Assembly (NCBI GenBank): GCA_026397725.1
Contig: JAPLUI010000269.1
Span: 1-53,671, forward strand
DNA from: Verrucomicrobiota bacterium
GTDB lineage: Bacteria > Verrucomicrobiota > Verrucomicrobiia > Verrucomicrobiales > Akkermansiaceae
Reading direction: 5' to 3'
Length of the DNA stretch: 53,671 nt
Made by a program: the position numbers and the translations under genes. This document shows, one piece after another, positions 40,201 to 48,602 of this stretch. Under the pieces are notes generated by a model. The model was not told the DNA's origin, did no database searches, and worked only from the letters and a program-made list of their open reading frames with translations. Within the stretch, counting starts at the first letter, position 1. Every line of letters starts with the position of its first letter.

Positions 40201-41004
40201 TCATTGATGCTTAATCCAGGCGACGAGATCGGCGGCGATTTGCTCGGGCGGGAGGTCCTTGATGACTTGGGTGTTGCGGGTTTGCTTGGGAAGGGAGACG
40301 GCGGTGAAGGTGAGGTCGCCAGTGGTGACGGCGGCGGGCTTGGCTCTTTGCAAGGCCGGCATGATGCCGCGCATGTTGGCCATGCCGACTTGCGGGTTGT
40401 TGCGGGGCTCGGGCAGGTTGCCGGTGGCCCAGCCGAGGACGGCGGGCGGGGCGGCGCAAACCGAAATCTGATGCTTGCCGCCTTCGACGCGCTCCATGAT
40501 GCGCAGGCTGCCGTCGGCTTCGATGATGAGCGAATCCACCCCTTGGAATTGGTCGGTGATGCCGAGGCGTTCACCTACGATTTGCATCGTGGCGCCGGCG
40601 CCGCGAGAGGCGGATTCCCAGCCGCCGAAGAGCAGGAGCTGCGACCGGTCAAGGCCGGGGATGGCGCTGATGGCATCGGCAAGGGCGGCGGCGGTGGCGG
40701 CGGCATCGGTGAAGCCGCCGGCGGAGCCATCCAGGGCGATGAGTTCAAACGGGACTTTCTGGGCCACGGTCATCATGACTTGCTGCAACTTCGCCTTGGG
40801 TCCGAGGCTCACCAGCCAGACCTTGCTGCCGGGATGTTTGGCCGCGAGATTGGCGGCCTCATAGAGCGCATGGCCGGCCCATGGATCGAGCCACGAGGGG
40901 AGCATCATCTCGTTTTTCAATGCGGGGCCACCGGGACCGGTGATCGGTTCGAGGGTTTGCAGGGGATCGGGAACGAGGGAGCCGCAGACGATGATGGTGA
41001 GCAT
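40201..41004 (-). CDS. etfB: Electron transfer flavoprotein beta subunit
   Basis: 267 residues, normal for EtfB. It binds AMP or a second FAD and docks with EtfA. Recognisable features: the N-terminal strand MLTIIVCGSLVPDPLQTLEP, the NE.L.PWAGHALYEAANLA helix, VWLVSLGPKAKLQQVM (the EtfB vvslGp pattern), the GWESASRGAGATMQIVGERL segment and a C-terminal arm ending LVAWIKHQ that wraps the alpha subunit in known structures. First gene of an etfB-etfA unit. Together the two genes suggest beta-oxidation, amino-acid or choline-type dehydrogenation linked to respiration. Confidence 0.82.
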   Translation of the reverse strand: MLTIIVCGSLVPDPLQTLEPITGPGGPALKNEMMLPSWLDPWAGHALYEAANLAAKHPGSKVWLVSLGPKAKLQQVMMTVAQKVPFELIALDGSAGGFTDAAATAAALADAISAIPGLDRSQLLLFGGWESASRGAGATMQIVGERLGITDQFQGVDSLIIEADGSLRIMERVEGGKHQISVCAAPPAVLGWATGNLPEPRNNPQVGMANMRGIMPALQRAKPAAVTTGDLTFTAVSLPKQTRNTQVIKDLPPEQIAADLVAWIKHQ

Positions 41005-41283
41005 GGGACGTGATTGGATCGTGGTTGGTTGGTGGCTTGGAAAGAGGAAGATCGGACGGAAGCCCGTGCATCAGGGCGGACGCGAGAATACGACGGGGCA
41101 GGCGGCGCGGCAAGCCGGAAAAGGGCTCCTTGTCTTTAGGTGCTTGCCCGCAATCAGCGTGGACTTTCCGCACATTTTCGTCCTTTCTCATGCGCTGGAC
41201 CAAGTTGCTCACATGAGCGGAGTGGCCATTGCCAGCCGTGCGGCCAGCCATTCATGGGTGGCCGCGGCACGGCGTTTGAACCA

Positions 41284-44200
41284 TCATCTTTCCGCACGCA
41301 CCCGGAAGAAGTGCTGCGGGTCAGGGGTGGTTGCGAAGGTGAATGACAGCGGGCTGTTGGTGCCCGGGAGCGGACTCCCCAGCTCGGTCCAATCCACCAG
41401 GTTGCTTGACTCTTGCGGCTGGTAGGTGACGCCGTCGAGGCCGGTCCAGGTGACGCGCCGGAGCGGGCCTTCCTCGGTCATGACCAGGGTTGGCGTGATC
41501 GAGCCGCTCATCAGGAAGTCCTGCGCGGACAGATTCGCGGTCAGGTTGGTGAAGGTGCGCAGCGGAGGATCGAACAGGAATCCAGACGCACTGGGCGTGA
41601 CCGTGCCGCTTGAGTTCGTCGGCACTGACAGCGTGTATTGGCCGGTGGCGTCGGTGAGGGCGGAAATCCCCGGCTCGACCCCGATGACCACGTTGGCTGC
41701 GGGCGCGCCGTTGAAGCGGACGATGCCACGGATAGACAGGGAACCGGGTTCGTGGACCACAGCTCCGTATTGAATGCGCAGGGCCTGGCCACCGGGGATG
41801 GACACCACCCCGTAATGCCAGTCTGACGACGGCAGCCCGATGAATGTTAGATCGAGGGTGCCGATGATGACCTTGGCGGCGGTGAGGACATCGATGTAAT
41901 CACCGACCTGAGGATTGTGATAGACGCCCTGGCCAGTGACGGTGATGCCCGTGCCGTTGTTGAGGATGGCGGTGCCGGCGGGTGCGGAGAGCGTCGCATC
42001 CAGCAAGGCGAAGCGGTCGTAGTTGCCGGTACTGGGGGCGGTGATCTTGGTGGAGAGGTTGGCGCCGGCCAGTCCGTGGAGGCTGCCGATGATCGAGAGG
42101 ACACCGGTTTCGGAACCGCTGAAACCGTTAGGCCCGAGGTTGCCGCCGCTATCGATGAGCACCTCGGCGGCAATGACGCCCTGGCCGTAAACGGTGGAGG
42201 AGGCCATGGGCAGGCTGGTGCCGACGATGCGCAGACGGCTGGGCGTGGCATCCATTAGAAGCGGATCGCTCGTGCCCACGGTGGCCGCGCCGCCGGTTAG
42301 ATCGAGTCGGCCGTTCTTGCCGAGTTGCAGACCGATAGCCACTCCCAAGCGGCCGCCGCTGCCGATGGTGACGCTACCGGTGCCGCCGAGCGGGTTGCCG
42401 ATGCCCGCGCCGCCGATGTCGAGCGTGCCACCGAGGGACCAACCATCGAATGACAGGCCGTGAACCAGCCACAGGGAGCCGATTTCGTGGTTGAGCAGCG
42501 TGGCCGGATCCCGGAGATCCTGCACCGTGACGGTGCCCGGGCCCAAGTCGCCGCCCTGCCCGCCAACGGTGGCGCGGAAGGTGTCCAGCAAGGCACCGTT
42601 GAACACGGTGACACTGGCGCTGGTGCCAGCCTGGCCCACGGTCAAGCCGGTGGCGGGGTCGGAAACCTTGAGTAGCGTCGTGTGGACATTGTCCGAGCCG
42701 TCGCCGTCGATCCCCAGTTCAGAGGAGGAACCGGCCTGTTGTGACATGATCAACGTTTTGGCGAAGGCCTGGCCGCCAATGGAAAGGTTGAGCCGGCCAA
42801 GCCCGGCATTGCCCAGCATCACGCCGCCGGCGCTGGCATCAAAGGTGGAGCCCTGTCCCCAACTGCCCGCCACGCCCGACCCGCCACCGGCGTAGATCTG
42901 GCCGTTGGAGCCGGCTTGATTGCCGACCGTGACGATCATGCCGGGGGCCAAGCCTTGTCCCAGCACGACGCTCACGCCGCCGCCATTCATGAAAAGAGTG
43001 CCCTGGCCGGCTTCGCCGATAGTCAGGGTCTGGTTGACGGTGAAGAGCGAGTGGAGATCGGCCAGTTGCGCATAGGAAACATCCACTTCGCCGTTGACGC
43101 CGGCAAGGTTGCCGAGGACGGCGAAATCGGCCGTGGCCCGGCCCGTGTTGAAGAGGCTGCCGTCGGTGCCGCTGACGAAGCCGAGGGTCATCCGGCCATC
43201 GAGGGCATCGCCGACCTTGAGCAGGCCATCACCGGCGGGCGTGGTGACGTTGAGCTGGCCTTGGTGGGTGACGTTGACGAGAGCGTTGCCGGCTGACCCC
43301 GGTGAACCGATGATGTCGGCACCAATTGAAACACTGGCGGCGTTGACACCACCGAAATTGTCGATGGCCAGGGAAGCGTCCACGCCCAGGTTGGCGACCA
43401 TAACCTCTCCGGCGTTGATTATCGAGTCGGGGTCTTTGACCGTCACCGAGCCGTTGGAACCGGGCCAACCCCCAATGTCCAGCGTGTTACCCCTGGCAGG
43501 AGCCTGACCGGCGTAAGGGAGCTGGAACAGGTTGACCTGGCTGCCGCCGGTGACGTTCAGCGAGCCGGTGCCCTCGACGCCGACCCAGATCGCCCCGGTC
43601 TGATTCCAGATGCCCTGGTCACTGACATTGACCGTGCCGTCAACATACGAGTAACCGCCGACCACGTTTCCATCGCTGGGGTTGCTCGAGGCGCTGCCAC
43701 CACCCAAGCCGGAATTGAGGATCGCGCCATGCTGGATGTTGAGCGTGCCTTCTCCGGTGGGGCCGCCGTCGCGGTAGCGGCCATCGCCGACGGACATTTC
43801 GCGTTGCACGTTGAGGATGACGTTGCCGAGCGGGCCGCCACTGGTGCCCGGTTGGGCGGGATCGAGGTAGCCGTCCAGCGTCAGCATGCCCTGGGTGTTG
43901 ACTCCCCGGGCGATTCCCACGGTCTCGGCGTTGATCACGCCGTCGAAGTTGGAATCGAGGTCATTGTTGGAGTTGAAAACGAACAGGCTGTCGCTCTGGT
44001 CGGACCCGTCGGCGATGGCCAATGAGACATTGCTGTAGTTGCCGGCCGTCAGGGTGAGCGTATGACCGATGGTGTTGAATTGGATTGCGGAGGCATTGTC
44101 AGTGCTCGCCGAGACGAGGAGAAAACCGACGCTGGTGTCCTGATGAATACTGACGTTGTAGTTGCCGGCGGCGGTGAACTGGGCAGCATCATCGGGGCCG

Positions 44201-45084
44201 GGAGAGTCGTTCATGGCAAAATTCGGATTGGCCCAGTGCTCGCCGATTTCCCAGCCGCCGTCCAAGCCATCTCCGATCGACGGTGCGGCTTGCCAGTTGA
44301 ACACGCCGCCGGTGCTAACCTTCAGGTTGGTGAGGCCCCAGGTGGCGCCGGGAGCCAAATTGGCGGCCGAGAAATCGAGAGTCAGGTCATCCACGCCGTG
44401 GTAGAAGGTGAACGACTGATTGCGGCCACCTGCCAACTGGTACACCGCATCGTCATAGCCGGAGGCTGCGCCGCTGAAGCCCAGTGTGTTGATCTGATTG
44501 GCACCCTTGCCGCCGGGTTGCGCCATGAAGCCGCCGAGGCTGTCGTAGGGATAGGTCTGAAATGAAGCGGGCGTGTTGCTGAACGTGGTAGTGAGCCCGT
44601 GGCTTGTGGCATCTGCCGAACTGGAGGTCTCAAACGCAAACGTGTGGGGGTCGCTCGAGCTGTTATTTCCGGTCCAGTCGCCGATGACAAACAGGTCGTA
44701 GGAGACGGTGACGAAGGAATGCTGGCCCTGGAGGTTCGGCGTGGCGGCCCCGCCTTCGAGGTCAAGCCCGGTGAGCGCCAGGGTGACCGCATCGTTGTTC
44801 AGTTGGCCAAGATAGAACGCGGTGTTGGTGCCGCTCGCCTGACTGACGGGCAGGCTGGTGCCCGCCCAGTAGGCCGAGGCCTCTCCAAGCGAGAAGTCCT
44901 CGCTGTAGGCGGTATCGGCCCGGAGGCAGGTTGCGGGCAGCCCCCCCCAGACCGCCAAGGCCAGAATCCCGTGCCAGGACCGGTTTCCTGGCCTGCGCGG
45001 CGCTGCCGGGAGGTTGCGCCTGGGAGCCCGCACCTGAGCCAGCCAAGGTGCACGATTGAAAGCAAGAGGTGAGGTGAAATTCAT
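41284..45084 (-). CDS. Autotransporter-passenger-like beta-helix surface protein
   Basis: 1266-residue predicted exported protein. The start at 45084 (MNFTSPLAFNRAPW) precedes a long n-region and a signal core (HGILALAVWGGLPATCLRAD). The first ~270 residues form a jelly-roll-like domain (YSEDFSLGEASAYW, FSFTFYHGVDDLTL-type strands). The middle (~290-1040) is a Gly/Asn/Ser-rich series of short strands with recurring VTVGNQAGSNG / LTIGEAGQGTL / SVTIGSGGRLGV patterns, as in PEP-CTERM/autotransporter-associated beta-helix repeats. Then come a carboxypeptidase-regulatory-like Ig domain (ITAL.DATGQYTLSVPTNSS) and the verrucomicrobial C-terminal beta segment (YQPQESSNLVDWTELGSPLP, ending HFFRVRAER). 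No beta-barrel and no PEP-CTERM signal. A run of eight G (minus strand) at 44941-44948 lies in the signal-peptide codons. Surface structural or adhesive role inferred. Confidence 0.75.
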   Translation of the reverse strand: MNFTSPLAFNRAPWLAQVRAPRRNLPAAPRRPGNRSWHGILALAVWGGLPATCLRADTAYSEDFSLGEASAYWAGTSLPVSQASGTNTAFYLGQLNNDAVTLALTGLDLEGGAATPNLQGQHSFVTVSYDLFVIGDWTGNNSSSDPHTFAFETSSSADATSHGLTTTFSNTPASFQTYPYDSLGGFMAQPGGKGANQINTLGFSGAASGYDDAVYQLAGGRNQSFTFYHGVDDLTLDFSAANLAPGATWGLTNLKVSTGGVFNWQAAPSIGDGLDGGWEIGEHWANPNFAMNDSPGPDDAAQFTAAGNYNVSIHQDTSVGFLLVSASTDNASAIQFNTIGHTLTLTAGNYSNVSLAIADGSDQSDSLFVFNSNNDLDSNFDGVINAETVGIARGVNTQGMLTLDGYLDPAQPGTSGGPLGNVILNVQREMSVGDGRYRDGGPTGEGTLNIQHGAILNSGLGGGSASSNPSDGNVVGGYSYVDGTVNVSDQGIWNQTGAIWVGVEGTGSLNVTGGSQVNLFQLPYAGQAPARGNTLDIGGWPGSNGSVTVKDPDSIINAGEVMVANLGVDASLAIDNFGGVNAASVSIGADIIGSPGSAGNALVNVTHQGQLNVTTPAGDGLLKVGDALDGRMTLGFVSGTDGSLFNTGRATADFAVLGNLAGVNGEVDVSYAQLADLHSLFTVNQTLTIGEAGQGTLFMNGGGVSVVLGQGLAPGMIVTVGNQAGSNGQIYAGGGSGVAGSWGQGSTFDASAGGVMLGNAGLGRLNLSIGGQAFAKTLIMSQQAGSSSELGIDGDGSDNVHTTLLKVSDPATGLTVGQAGTSASVTVFNGALLDTFRATVGGQGGDLGPGTVTVQDLRDPATLLNHEIGSLWLVHGLSFDGWSLGGTLDIGGAGIGNPLGGTGSVTIGSGGRLGVAIGLQLGKNGRLDLTGGAATVGTSDPLLMDATPSRLRIVGTSLPMASSTVYGQGVIAAEVLIDSGGNLGPNGFSGSETGVLSIIGSLHGLAGANLSTKITAPSTGNYDRFALLDATLSAPAGTAILNNGTGITVTGQGVYHNPQVGDYIDVLTAAKVIIGTLDLTFIGLPSSDWHYGVVSIPGGQALRIQYGAVVHEPGSLSIRGIVRFNGAPAANVVIGVEPGISALTDATGQYTLSVPTNSSGTVTPSASGFLFDPPLRTFTNLTANLSAQDFLMSGSITPTLVMTEEGPLRRVTWTGLDGVTYQPQESSNLVDWTELGSPLPGTNSPLSFTFATTPDPQHFFRVRAER

Positions 45085-45210
45085 GGGGAAGCACGGTTGA
45101 GTCGCAAGCATACCCCGCCGCACCCAAAGGGCAAGACATTATGTTCGGGAAAGGGCGCGGCAGATGTATCGGCGTCCGCAAGGGCTGGCCGGAACCACCC
45201 TGATCCGATC

Positions 45211-45312
45211 ATGAACGGGAACGCACTGGCTATCGAATGCCTGCGCAAGCGGCTCGGCGGGGTCGAGGTGGCTAACAGGCATGGGATTCATCTTGACGGC
45301 TTGCCAACATAG
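45211..45312 (+). pseudogene. N-terminal fragment of a LivG-like ABC ATPase, copy 1
   Basis: MNGNALAIECLRKRLGGVEV resembles the first ~20 residues of branched-chain amino acid ABC ATPases and the similar start of the fragment at 45612 (LVIAGLRKRLGEVEGLAGVD). Homology ends before the Walker A motif, and the frame stops at 45312. A second, longer fragment lies 400 bp downstream. Confidence 0.5.
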
Positions 45313-45326
45313 GGTTGATTAGCTGC

Positions 45327-45569
45327 ATGAAGACCATCACAATCCATGTATCCGAACCGGTTTACGAGGAATTCCGGCAGTATGCCCGGAAGGCCGACCG
45401 GAAGGCGTCCGAGTTGATCCGGGAAGCCATGGAGATGTACCGGCAGCAGCACATGCAGCGGCAGACATCGCTGCGAAACCGCCATCCAGCCAGTGTGGGC
45501 GGGCCAATCCGGCCGCTCACGGGCGAAGACGATATTTTGGGGGACATGCTCGATGACGCACGGGATTGA
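45327..45569 (+). CDS. Ribbon-helix-helix antitoxin of a truncated PIN toxin locus
   Basis: 80 residues from ATG 45327 (MKTITIHVSEPVYEEFRQYA). The strand-helix-helix arrangement (TITIHVSEPVYEEFRQYARK, then RKASELIREAMEMYRQQ) is a MetJ/Arc/CopG-type DNA-binding fold, followed by an acidic toxin-binding tail (TGEDDILGDMLDDARD). The 3' end overlaps by 17 nt the ATG (45553) of a frame starting MTHGIDTDFLVAAEI, which is the beginning of a PIN-domain toxin. That toxin stops after 19 codons, so the antitoxin is orphaned. It may still act as a repressor of its own promoter or buffer related toxins. Confidence 0.7.
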   Translation: MKTITIHVSEPVYEEFRQYARKADRKASELIREAMEMYRQQHMQRQTSLRNRHPASVGGPIRPLTGEDDILGDMLDDARD

Positions 45570-45612
45570 CACGGATTTTCTGGTGGCGGCGGAGATCCTA
45601 ACATTTCCGTGA
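45553..45612 (+). pseudogene. Truncated PIN-domain toxin start
   Basis: MTHGIDTDFLVAAEI carries the first PIN strand with the initial catalytic Asp (IDTDFLV). Then it reads LTFP and stops at 45610-45612, exactly where a LivG-like fragment begins. At least 100 residues of toxin are missing. Confidence 0.65.
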
Positions 45613-45872
45613 AGGGTGATGCGCTGGTCATCGCGGGATTGCGCAAGCGACTGGGAGAGGTCGAGGGGCTGGCGGGGGTGGATGCGGCCCTGCGCGATGG
45701 CGGCATCACGGCATTCATCGGGCCGAACTGGGCGGGCAAGACGACGCTGTTCAACACGATCACCGGAAAACTGAAGCCCGACGCCGGACGGGTTATTTTC
45801 GAGGGGCGGGAGATCACGGGCCGGGAGCCATGGCATTGGGCCCAGTTTCCCATGCCGCCCACCGGGAAATAA
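45609..45872 (+). pseudogene. Fragment of a LivG-like ABC ATPase with altered Walker A, copy 2
   Basis: LVIAGLRKRLGEVEGLAGVD, then FIGPNWAGKTTLFNTITGKL and PDAGRVIFEGREITGREP match the N-terminal third of LivG/UrtD-type ATPases (consensus GPNGAGKTTLFNLITG). The glycine between Asn and Ala of Walker A is Trp here. The frame leaves the family after ITG and ends at 45872; the Q-loop, signature and Walker B are absent. Dead fragment. Confidence 0.75.
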
Positions 45873-45967
45873 GCAACACCACGCTTGCATCGCGTGGAGT
45901 TCGCGCTATGCTGGCACCGCGTGCGCGGTTGTCGCCGCGCCGCACCTTGCCAAACCAACTCCATCCT

Positions 45968-46663
45968 ATGAAATCACTCCCATCGCTTTTCGCCCTCATG
46001 CTCACCACCACGCTCGCGTCCGCCGGCGAGAAAATCCTCTTCAACGGCAAAGACCTCACCGGCTGGAAAGGCCAGCCCGAATTCTGGAGCGTCAAGGACG
46101 GCGCGCTCACCGGCCAGAGCACCAAGGACGTGCCCGTCAAGGAAAACACCTTCCTCATCTGGCAGGACGGCGAAGTCGCCGACTTCGAACTCACCTGCAA
46201 ATTCAAGATCGTCGATGTCAACGGCAAGTCTGCGGGCTTCGGCAACTCCGGCATCCAGTATCGCAGCAAAGTCGTGAAACCCGAGTATTCCGTCGTCGGC
46301 GGCTACCAGGCCGACTTGGAGTGCGGCCCGACCTACAGCGGCATCCTCTACGAGGAAAGAGGTCGCGGCATCCTCGCCCAGCGCGGGCAGCAGGTGGTCA
46401 TCAAGGACGGCGGCAAAATCGAGGTGACCGGTGAAGTCGGCAAGAGCGATGCCATCCAGGCGGCGATCAAACCTGCCGATTGGAACGAATACAAGATCGT
46501 CGCCAAGGGCGGCCACCTGCAGCACTTCATCAACGGCAAGCAAAGCGTGGACGTGACCGATGAATCCGCCGTTGGTGCCAAGACGGGCGTGATCGCCTTC
46601 CAGCTCCACGCGGGCGCGCCGATGACCGTGCAGTTCAAGGACATCGTGCTGAAAACCGAATGA
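45968..46663 (+). CDS. Secreted DUF1080 (3-keto-disaccharide hydrolase-type) protein
   Basis: 231 residues with signal peptide MKSLPSLFALMLTTTLASAG. The rest is one DUF1080/PF06439 concanavalin-like domain: ILFNGKDLTGWKG near the N-terminus, FWSVKDGALTGQS, NSGIQYRSKVVK, VGGYQADLE, WNEYKIVAKGGHLQHFINGK and IAFQLHAGAPMTVQFKDIVL at the end. Characterised members act on 3-keto-glycosides or bind glycans in the periplasm; the catalytic residues are not certain to me here. It is 24 bp upstream of a GH4 glycosidase on the same strand. GH4 enzymes work through a 3-keto intermediate, which makes a shared pathway for sugar turnover plausible. Confidence 0.88.
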   Translation: MKSLPSLFALMLTTTLASAGEKILFNGKDLTGWKGQPEFWSVKDGALTGQSTKDVPVKENTFLIWQDGEVADFELTCKFKIVDVNGKSAGFGNSGIQYRSKVVKPEYSVVGGYQADLECGPTYSGILYEERGRGILAQRGQQVVIKDGGKIEVTGEVGKSDAIQAAIKPADWNEYKIVAKGGHLQHFINGKQSVDVTDESAVGAKTGVIAFQLHAGAPMTVQFKDIVLKTE

Positions 46664-46687
46664 CAAATTCTCAACCGGAACGCAACC

Positions 46688-48106
46688 ATGGCTAAAATTG
46701 CAATGCTTGGGGCGGGCAGCCTGGTGTTCTGCAAGACCCTGATGGCGGATTTTCTCGCAACCCCGGCCTTGGCCGGCAGCGAGTATCGGCTGATGGCCGT
46801 GACCCACACGCGGCTGGACAAAATGCACGAGTTTGTTAGCCGGATGATCCGGGACAATGGGATCGAGGCAACGGTTACCGCCACGACCGACCGGCGCGAG
46901 GCGCTCCGGGGTGCGGATTATGTGGTGGTGATGCTGCAGGTCGGCGGCGTCGAGGAATTCCGGCAGGATTACGCCATCCCGCTCAAATACGGGGTCGATC
47001 AATGCATTGCAGACACCCTGGGCCCGGGCGGGGTCTTTCGCGCGTTGCGGCATATTCCGGCACTGCTGGAAATCGCGCGCGATATGCAGGAGCTGTGTCC
47101 CAACGCGATTCTGTTCAATTATGCCAACCCGATGGCGATGTGTTGTTGGGCGCTGGGCCGGGTGCCGGGACTCCAGTTTGTCGGACTCTGTCATGGCGTG
47201 CAAACCACCATGGACCTGATTGCCAGCTACACCGGCGTGCCCAAGGACGAGATTGATTTCCTGGCGGCGGGCATCAACCACATGGGCTGGTTCCTGCGGC
47301 TCGAGCACGGCGGCCGGGATCTCTATCCGATTCTCAAGGCGAACTTCGAGAAGCCGGGGTACTATGTGAATGAAAAGGTGCGGGGCGAGGTGTTCCGGCA
47401 TTTCGGCTACTTCATGACCGAGAGCACCGGCCATCTGTCCGAGTATCTGCCGTATTTCCGCAAGCACCAACAGGCCCTCGATCTCTACTGCGACGAACCT
47501 TCGTTTGGCGGCGAATCCGGCGCATACTACAAATACTGCGCAATGCTGGCGGAGAAATTCGCCACGACCGACCCGCTTTCGATCGAGTCCACCGCGCTCG
47601 GGGTCCGCAGCGCCGAGTATTGCTCGCACATCATCGAGGCGAAGGAAACGGGAGCGGTCTTCCGCCTCAACGGGAATGTCCGCAACGACGGCTACATCAC
47701 CAACCTGCCGCCAGGCTGCTGCGTGGAAGTGCCGATCTATGTGGACCGGCTCGGGCTGCATCCGACGGTGGTCGGGAACCTGCCGCCGCAATGCGCGGCG
47801 CTGAACATGAGCAACGTCCTGGTCCAGGGTCTAACAGTGGAAGCGAGCTTCAGCGGCGATCCTGAATTGGTGATGCAGGCCGTGGCGATGGATCCCCTGA
47901 CCGCCGCCGTCCTCACCCTCAAGGAAATCCGGGAGATGGTCGCCGAGATGCTTGAGGCGGAACAAAAGTACCTGCCGCAATTCGTCGGCCGCAAGCTGCG
48001 CCCGGTGCCGGCCATCAGCGTGCCGTTAGATGTTCAGCGGCAGGAGGTTCCGCTCGACCCCGCGCTGGCCATCGCCAATCGCTTCGGCACGCTTGCCAAG
48101 GCGTGA
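46688..48106 (+). CDS. melA: GH4 family alpha-glucosidase/alpha-galactosidase
   Basis: 472 residues; NAD- and Mn-dependent glycoside hydrolase family 4, cytoplasmic. Rossmann start KIAMLGAGSLVF. Family motifs: LGPGGVFRALRHIP (111-124), NYANPMAMCCWAL (144-156), GLCHGVQ with metal-ligand Cys168 (166-172) and GINHMGWF with His198 (195-202). These enzymes oxidise C3 of the sugar to a keto group, cleave the glycosidic bond by elimination and then re-reduce it. Members include alpha-galactosidase MelA and alpha-glucosidase AglA; the substrate and anomer cannot be told apart here, so the symbol is tentative. Second gene of a DUF1080-GH4 pair (24-bp gap, weak GGA before the ATG). Confidence 0.9.
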   Translation: MAKIAMLGAGSLVFCKTLMADFLATPALAGSEYRLMAVTHTRLDKMHEFVSRMIRDNGIEATVTATTDRREALRGADYVVVMLQVGGVEEFRQDYAIPLKYGVDQCIADTLGPGGVFRALRHIPALLEIARDMQELCPNAILFNYANPMAMCCWALGRVPGLQFVGLCHGVQTTMDLIASYTGVPKDEIDFLAAGINHMGWFLRLEHGGRDLYPILKANFEKPGYYVNEKVRGEVFRHFGYFMTESTGHLSEYLPYFRKHQQALDLYCDEPSFGGESGAYYKYCAMLAEKFATTDPLSIESTALGVRSAEYCSHIIEAKETGAVFRLNGNVRNDGYITNLPPGCCVEVPIYVDRLGLHPTVVGNLPPQCAALNMSNVLVQGLTVEASFSGDPELVMQAVAMDPLTAAVLTLKEIREMVAEMLEAEQKYLPQFVGRKLRPVPAISVPLDVQRQEVPLDPALAIANRFGTLAKA

Positions 48107-48602
48107 TCGCCCGCACCGCCGGTAACCTCGCTTCCCGCCAGGCGCCTCTGCCACGGCAAGGGCTCATGCCCGGAGCGACTCGGCGGCATGACAAAAAAGT
48201 CATGGCGGGGTGATTACCGAATCGCCCTCGACCATGAGCGGACAATGGCAAGCGGATTTCCTCCATACCTTGGCTCACCATGGGCAACGGCGGCTGGGAA
48301 CCCGCCGCTCCTTGCGACGCCCGCCCGCCGGTGGACTTTGTTGTCATGCACCCGGGGCGACCCGGCGGCATGACAAAAAAGTCATGGCGGGGTGGTTACC
48401 GAATCGCCCTCGACCATGAGCGGGCAATGGCAAGCGGATTTCCTCCACACCTTGGCTCACCATGGGCAACGGCGGCTGGGAACCCGCCGCTCCTTGCGAC
48501 GCCCGCCCGCCGGTGGTCGGCATCACGGGACCGTGCTGACTTTGTTGTCCTGCGCCCGGGGCGACCCGGCTGCATGTCCCGGCTTGCGTTCACGCCCGCG
48601 CC
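48107..48602. other. 496-bp leader region of dapL
   Basis: Noncoding gap between the GH4 gene and dapL, nearly all of it made of a tandemly repeated unit (described separately). Short open frames inside it only translate the repeat. I could not identify a lysine riboswitch or another known leader. Confidence 0.5.
48165..48575. repeat. 182-bp tandem duplication with internal hairpins
   Basis: Two units start near 48181 and 48363 (exact 182-bp offset), and part of a third end unit runs to ~48575. Only a few substitutions separate them. Each unit carries CATGAC-AAAAAA-GTCATG (6-bp stem, A6 loop). The junction holds a 9-bp inverted repeat, TTGTCATGC...GCATGACAA. Confidence 0.88.

Noticed and set aside
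48107..48602. Lysine riboswitch before dapL
   Set aside because: The region is a tandem repeat without the conserved L-box core that I could recognise.
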